Source: Nocardia sp. NRRL S-836
Lineage (GTDB): Bacteria; Actinomycetota; Actinomycetes; Mycobacteriales; Pseudonocardiaceae
Length of the DNA: 64,000 bases
Reading direction: 5' to 3'
NCBI RefSeq assembly: GCF_001279525.1
Contig: NZ_LGDY01000125.1
Span: 62,001 to 126,000 of the forward strand
How positions within the stretch are numbered: the stretch's first letter is position 1; the number at the start of each line of letters is the position of its first letter. This document shows positions 60,393-64,000 of this stretch, one piece after another. A program made the translations under genes and the position numbers. Under the pieces are notes generated by a model. The model saw nothing but the letters and a program-made list of their open reading frames with translations. It was not told where the DNA came from and searched no databases.

Positions 60393-63116
60393 GTGCCCAG
60401 CGTCGAGTCGACGATCAGCCGCATTGTCGTCAACGTCAGCAGACAGCTGGCTCCGAGCCTCGAGGTCAATCCGCGGATCCGCTGCAGCGGGATCTCCAGA
60501 GCGGCGACCGAACAGCTGCTGGACGAACTGGGCCACGAGGCCGGCACCCTGCTGGAGTACCTGCGGTCGCCGGACTTCGCGGTGCTGATCGCCCAGCTCA
60601 GGGTCCGTCCGACGGCGACGGAGGCCGTCACGCGCCAGCTGCGGGAAGGGCTCCGGCTGGCAGGGCTGCCCGAGCACCTGCGGACGCGGACCGTGGGGGT
60701 CGTCCGGGAGGTGCTCGACGCGGCCTGCCGCGAGGCGCTCTGGCTCTTCCACCGGCCGAGCGCTCGCATCCTCCCGAACGACGTGGCGGTCTCCGCGACG
60801 GGCGCGAGCCGCGTGCTGGCCCAGCTGGAGTCGTTGACCGAGTGCCACGACTTCGCCGCCCGGATGCGCAGCCAGGTCGTCGCGCTGCACAGCAGGATCA
60901 GGTTGCCGCACATCGGGGTCAGCCGGGCGGTGCGGTACGAGGAGCTCTACGTGCGGCCGTCGATCCGGACCCATCCCGGCCCGTTCGGCGCTCCGGGAGA
61001 CCGCCGGGTGGTCCTGGGTGACCCCGGCGCCGGCAAGTCCACCTTCGCGGCCAAGTTCGCGCACGACATCGCGTCCGACGGGTCGGGACGGGTGCCGTTC
61101 CTGCTGGTGCTGCGGGAGTTCACCGCCACGTTCGACGAGGGTGGCCGCGATCTCGTGCACTACCTGGAGATGTTGTGCCAGGCGCCTTACAACACCAAGC
61201 CGCCGCAGGACGCCGTCGACTACCTGCTGCGCAGCGGGCGTGCCGTCGTGGTCCTCGACGGCTTGGACGAGGTGGTGCGGACCGAGCTGCGCCGCCGCGT
61301 CGTGAAGCTGGTCGAGGGGTTCGCGCACACCTACCCCCTGGTCCCGATCCTCGTCACCGCACGGCGGATCGGATACGGCGAGGCACCGCTGCCGGACGAG
61401 CTGTTCACCACGGCGCGCATCCTCGACTTCGGCGAGCAGGAGGTGAAGGCGTACGTCGAACGGTGGTTCGTGCTGGACGAAGCCACCTCACCCGCCGAAC
61501 GGCAGCGGCTCGTGACCTCGTTCATGGAGGACAGCAGCCAGATCCCGGACCTGCGGAGCAACCCGCTGCTGCTCACCCTGTTGTGCGCCATGTACTCCAG
61601 CGACCGCTACCTGCCGCGCAACCTCGCGCAGGTCTACGAACGCTGCGCGCTGATGCTGTTCGAGCAGTGGGACGCCAAACGCGGCATCCCGTTGCCCATG
61701 AACTTCCACGGACGACTGCGTGGCGCCGTGCAGCACCTCGCCTGGAAGGTGTTCACCGCGCCCGAGCCCGGCCAGGCCCAGTCTCGGACCACGATCGTGC
61801 AGACGCTGACGAGCTACCTGGAGAGCATCCTCGACGACCACGACGAGTCCACCGCGACCGCCGAGGAGTTCCTCGAGTTCTGCACCGGACGCGCCTGGAT
61901 CCTCACCGATGTCGGCGCGACCAGGTTCGAACCGCAGTTCGGCTTCACGCACCGGACCTTCCTGGAGTACTTCGCCGCCGAGCACCTGGTGCGCAGCCAC
62001 CGCACGGCGAAGGACCTGTGGTCCGCGCTGGGCCCCAACATCGCGCAGTGGGAGGTGGTGGCCCAGATCGCGTTGCAGCTGCACGACCGCAACGTCGCCG
62101 GCGGCGCCGACGAGCTGCTGGCCGAAGCACTCGACCACGGTGGCCTCGACTTCGCCGCGCGATCACTGCACTACGTGCACCCGCGCACCCGAACGGTGAA
62201 GGCCATCGCAGCGGCCGCCGTGAACAGGTCGGTCGGTGTCCGCGGCCGGGTGACGATCGCGAGAGCCGATCTCTCCGACATCGACGACGCGCTGTACAAC
62301 TGCCTGCACACCGCCTCACCCGCCAACCTCCGGGTGATCGAGACAGCGGTGGCCGACGAGCTCGGACGGCACATCCGGGAGCACGCCGTCAGTGCCGCCG
62401 TCGTGCTCGCCAACCTCGTCCGCGGCGCCACGTCGGAGGACACCAGGTGGGCGGCGGTGCAGCGTGAGCTGGTCGCCCGGCACCGCGAGGACCTCGTCCA
62501 GGTGTGGAACACCTCGCCCTGGGGAGCGGCGGTCCTCTTCGCACAGCCCGAGTCGTTGGAGCGGCTGGTACGACGCTTCGGAGTGGCGGCCATGTACGTC
62601 CGCGGCACATTCCACCGCGACACCCATCCCAGCGCGGCGCAGAACCTGCTCTACCCCCACACGCTGCCGTTCGCGGACAGCGCGGCCGACACCATCGCCG
62701 ACACCATCGCCGAGCAGCCGGTCCCGTGGGCGCCGGCGACCACGTTCGCCGAATCGGACGTCTTCCTGAACACGTGCGCGGGGCGCACCGACAGCCTGCG
62801 CCTCATGCTCGCCTTGCCGTACTTGGAGCTGCTCGACACCTATCGGGCGTCTGGAACGTGCGGGCCGGTCCACACGATGCTCATGAACGGCAGGATGGAG
62901 GCATCCTCGCGTGCCGACGCACTTCGGTGGCTGGACAAAGCCGAACTGACCGCCGCGGTGCGCACGTTCATCGGTCGCTGGCTGCGGGACGAGATCAGCG
63001 TGACAGAGCCAAACCTGCCGCCGCCGCTCCCACGCCGAGTGTCACGCCGACCACCACGTTCACCAGTGCCGGCCGGTACTTCTCCTGCTCCAGCAGCAAA
63101 ACCGTCTCATAGCTGA
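60393..63116 (+). CDS. NACHT-domain STAND NTPase (bacterial NLR-like), candidate defence protein
   Basis: A 907-residue signalling ATPase: N-terminal helical region without a known effector motif (1-195), NACHT module with Walker A GDPGAGKST (209-217), Walker B VVVLDGLDEV (Asp289) and the downstream TARRIGYG sensor and FTHRTFLEYFAAEHLV winged-helix segment (about 500-530), then a long alpha-helical repeat-like C-terminus likely to sense a ligand. GTG 60393 follows CGGAG. Such proteins include anti-phage bNACHTs. The last 40 residues (from about 868) are Pro/Arg-rich and antisense to crcB, so the 3' end appears to have lost its own stop. No partner effector gene is adjacent. Confidence 0.85.
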   Translation: MPSVESTISRIVVNVSRQLAPSLEVNPRIRCSGISRAATEQLLDELGHEAGTLLEYLRSPDFAVLIAQLRVRPTATEAVTRQLREGLRLAGLPEHLRTRTVGVVREVLDAACREALWLFHRPSARILPNDVAVSATGASRVLAQLESLTECHDFAARMRSQVVALHSRIRLPHIGVSRAVRYEELYVRPSIRTHPGPFGAPGDRRVVLGDPGAGKSTFAAKFAHDIASDGSGRVPFLLVLREFTATFDEGGRDLVHYLEMLCQAPYNTKPPQDAVDYLLRSGRAVVVLDGLDEVVRTELRRRVVKLVEGFAHTYPLVPILVTARRIGYGEAPLPDELFTTARILDFGEQEVKAYVERWFVLDEATSPAERQRLVTSFMEDSSQIPDLRSNPLLLTLLCAMYSSDRYLPRNLAQVYERCALMLFEQWDAKRGIPLPMNFHGRLRGAVQHLAWKVFTAPEPGQAQSRTTIVQTLTSYLESILDDHDESTATAEEFLEFCTGRAWILTDVGATRFEPQFGFTHRTFLEYFAAEHLVRSHRTAKDLWSALGPNIAQWEVVAQIALQLHDRNVAGGADELLAEALDHGGLDFAARSLHYVHPRTRTVKAIAAAAVNRSVGVRGRVTIARADLSDIDDALYNCLHTASPANLRVIETAVADELGRHIREHAVSAAVVLANLVRGATSEDTRWAAVQRELVARHREDLVQVWNTSPWGAAVLFAQPESLERLVRRFGVAAMYVRGTFHRDTHPSAAQNLLYPHTLPFADSAADTIADTIAEQPVPWAPATTFAESDVFLNTCAGRTDSLRLMLALPYLELLDTYRASGTCGPVHTMLMNGRMEASSRADALRWLDKAELTAAVRTFIGRWLRDEISVTEPNLPPPLPRRVSRRPPRSPVPAGTSPAPAAKPSHS

Positions 63117-63333
63117 ACGTCGAATAGGTCGTCAGCCCACCGCAGAACCCGACCCCGAGCAACGGCATCCAGGCCGTCCCTGCGAAGAACCCGATCAGAA
63201 AACACCCCAGCACGTTCACGACCAGGGTCCCGTACGGGAAGCCGGACCCGTACCGCGCCTTGACGGCCCAGTCGATCAGGTACCGCACCGGAGCCCCCAG
63301 GGCCGCGCCCACGAACACCGCCACGACCGTCAC
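62995..63333 (-). CDS. crcB: Fluoride channel subunit CrcB/Fluc (second gene)
   Basis: A 112-residue four-helix protein: GAALGAPVRYLIDWAVKARYGSGFPYGTLVVNVLGCFLIGFF (GxxxGAxxRY and the N-x-x-GxFxxG motif), then GFCGGLTTYSTFSYETVLLL. It exports fluoride as a dual-topology or heterodimeric channel. GTG 63333 overlaps the stop of the first crcB (GTGA). Its last 122 bp are antisense to the NACHT 3' end. Two crcB genes in tandem usually encode opposite-topology partners. Confidence 0.92.
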   Translation of the reverse strand: MTVVAVFVGAALGAPVRYLIDWAVKARYGSGFPYGTLVVNVLGCFLIGFFAGTAWMPLLGVGFCGGLTTYSTFSYETVLLLEQEKYRPALVNVVVGVTLGVGAAAAGLALSR

Positions 63334-63650
63334 CGCGTCACCCGCAACCCGACGAACGCCGCGGCGATCGCGCACACCGGCGTCAGCAGCAGGAACAACG
63401 GCCGCCCGGCGACGGCGTAGGACGAGAACGTCGTGAACCCGCCCAGGAAACCGACCCCGAAGAACGCCCGGACCAACGGCCGCGGCACGGTCCCCATCAG
63501 CACGCCGATCAGGAAGGAGCCCAGCACGTTGATGACGAACAGCCCCAGCGCCCCCGGCACGAACACCGACAGGCCGTAGCGCGCGACACCGCCGATGCCG
63601 CCGCCCAGCGACACCAGGGCCACGAACCGGGGGTCAGGACGGTTCGGCAA
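63330..63650 (-). CDS. crcB: Fluoride channel subunit CrcB/Fluc (first gene)
   Basis: About 106 residues: GGGIGGVARYGLSVFVPGALGLFVINVLGSFLIGVLMG (R-Y, N and G-x-F-x-x-G motifs) and FGVGFLGGFTTFSSYAV. It partners the next gene product. The start is uncertain: TTG 63650 overlaps the marR end, and GTG 63623 is a shorter alternative. No fluoride riboswitch is visible because the gene follows marR directly. Confidence 0.88.
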   Translation of the reverse strand: MPNRPDPRFVALVSLGGGIGGVARYGLSVFVPGALGLFVINVLGSFLIGVLMGTVPRPLVRAFFGVGFLGGFTTFSSYAVAGRPLFLLLTPVCAIAAAFVGLRVTR

Positions 63651-64000
63651 GGTGCTCCACCAGGTGGTCCAGGGCCTTCAGCGCGCGCACGACGTCCTCC
63701 CGTTCGGACGCCTCCAGCTTGCCCAGGGCGGCGCCGATGCGCTTCTCGTGCTCGCGCTGCCAGACGAGCAGCTGTTCGTGTCCACGGGGTGAGACGGATA
63801 GCCGTGCTACCCGTCGGTCCCTGGGGTCGGCGCCGCGGACCACGAGGCCCGAGTCGATCAGTTGGGACACCAGGCCGGAGACCGTGTTGGGGGCCAAGCG
63901 CAGGACCGCGGCGAGGTCGCCGACCTTCATCGGCGGGCGTTCCGCGAGGGTTTGCAGCAGCTCTACCTGCGCCATCGGCAGGGACTCCCACGGCCAGTCC
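63634..64000 (-). CDS. MarR-family regulator (5' end outside window)
   Basis: The frame stays open to the window edge; at least 121 residues are present (DWPWESLPMAQVELLQTLAERPPMKVGDLAAVLRLAPNTVSGLVSQLIDSGLVVRGADPRDRRVARLSVS). Winged-helix with the D-P-R-D-R-R wing of MarR proteins and a C-terminal dimerisation helix. The ATG at 63975 is internal. It is the first visible gene of an operon with the two crcB genes and may regulate them. Confidence 0.85.
   Translation of the reverse strand, partial: DWPWESLPMAQVELLQTLAERPPMKVGDLAAVLRLAPNTVSGLVSQLIDSGLVVRGADPRDRRVARLSVSPRGHEQLLVWQREHEKRIGAALGKLEASEREDVVRALKALDHLVEHLAEPS

Overview
The window is a high-G+C (about 70 percent by eye) actinobacterial chromosome segment. 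GTG and TTG starts are frequent, genes are densely packed with many ATGA/GTGA overlaps, and the gene content (SARP regulator, FasR-fabDHPF operon, AceE-type pyruvate dehydrogenase, class III lanthipeptide operon) fits a Pseudonocardiaceae-type genus such as Lentzea, Saccharothrix or Actinosynnema. That placement is inference; no marker gene fixes the genus. No insertion sequence, integrase, prophage or CRISPR array was seen.

Layout. (1) 1-18.9 kb looks like the edge of a specialised-metabolite cluster: a cut nitroreductase, an O-acyltransferase, a deoxysugar operon (NDP-hexose 2,3-dehydratase, 3-ketoreductase, SMP-30 protein, and a VOC protein with a fresh 13-bp duplication), an MFS exporter with an alpha/beta-hydrolase that has lost its nucleophile, a flavin-type hydroxylase, SnoaL-like and SRPBCC proteins, acetolactate synthase subunits, a SARP activator, a tail-to-tail histidine kinase/response regulator pair, and two SDR genes around a TetR gene with a three-copy operator. 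(2) 19.1-24.6 kb: lipA, a MerR gene coupled to a Cys-Cys protein, a saccharopine-dehydrogenase-like reductase, a GNAT protein and a P450. (3) 25.0-29.2 kb: tRNA-Val(UAC), peroxiredoxin, DUF3052 protein and aceE. (4) 29.4-39.2 kb: mixed functions (GNAT, M14 peptidase, PnuC, phytase, AlkZ-like glycosylase, rmlB-rmlA, a membrane channel protein, a secreted tripeptidyl-peptidase-like hydrolase). (5) 39.3-44.1 kb: fasR and fabD-fabH-acpP-fabF, the housekeeping type II fatty acid synthase operon, with an inverted repeat upstream of fabD that could be its operator. (6) 45.3-51.6 kb: a complete SapB/AmfS-like class III lanthipeptide operon (LanKC, a 53-residue precursor absent from long-ORF calls, two ABC transporters), set between fabF and the DUF3145 gene that usually follows fabF. 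(7) 52.8-60.2 kb: membrane proteins, a VOC protein, a disulfide-reductase-like flavoprotein, regulators and a HelD-type RNA polymerase-associated helicase. (8) 60.4-64.0 kb: a NACHT (STAND) NTPase, possibly anti-phage, whose 3' end runs antisense into a two-gene crcB fluoride channel operon, then a cut MarR gene.

How the parts connect: RmlA and RmlB can make the dTDP-4-keto-6-deoxyglucose that the 2,3-dehydratase and 3-ketoreductase 30 kb away would process. The fab operon supplies malonyl-ACP chemistry. The lanthipeptide operon carries its own modification enzyme and exporters but no AmfR/RamR-like regulator is in view. Signals not explained by genes include two large perfect palindromes sharing a 24-bp core (20996-21043 and 30383-30422) and a recurrent intragenic near-palindrome, TCCACWGTGGA.
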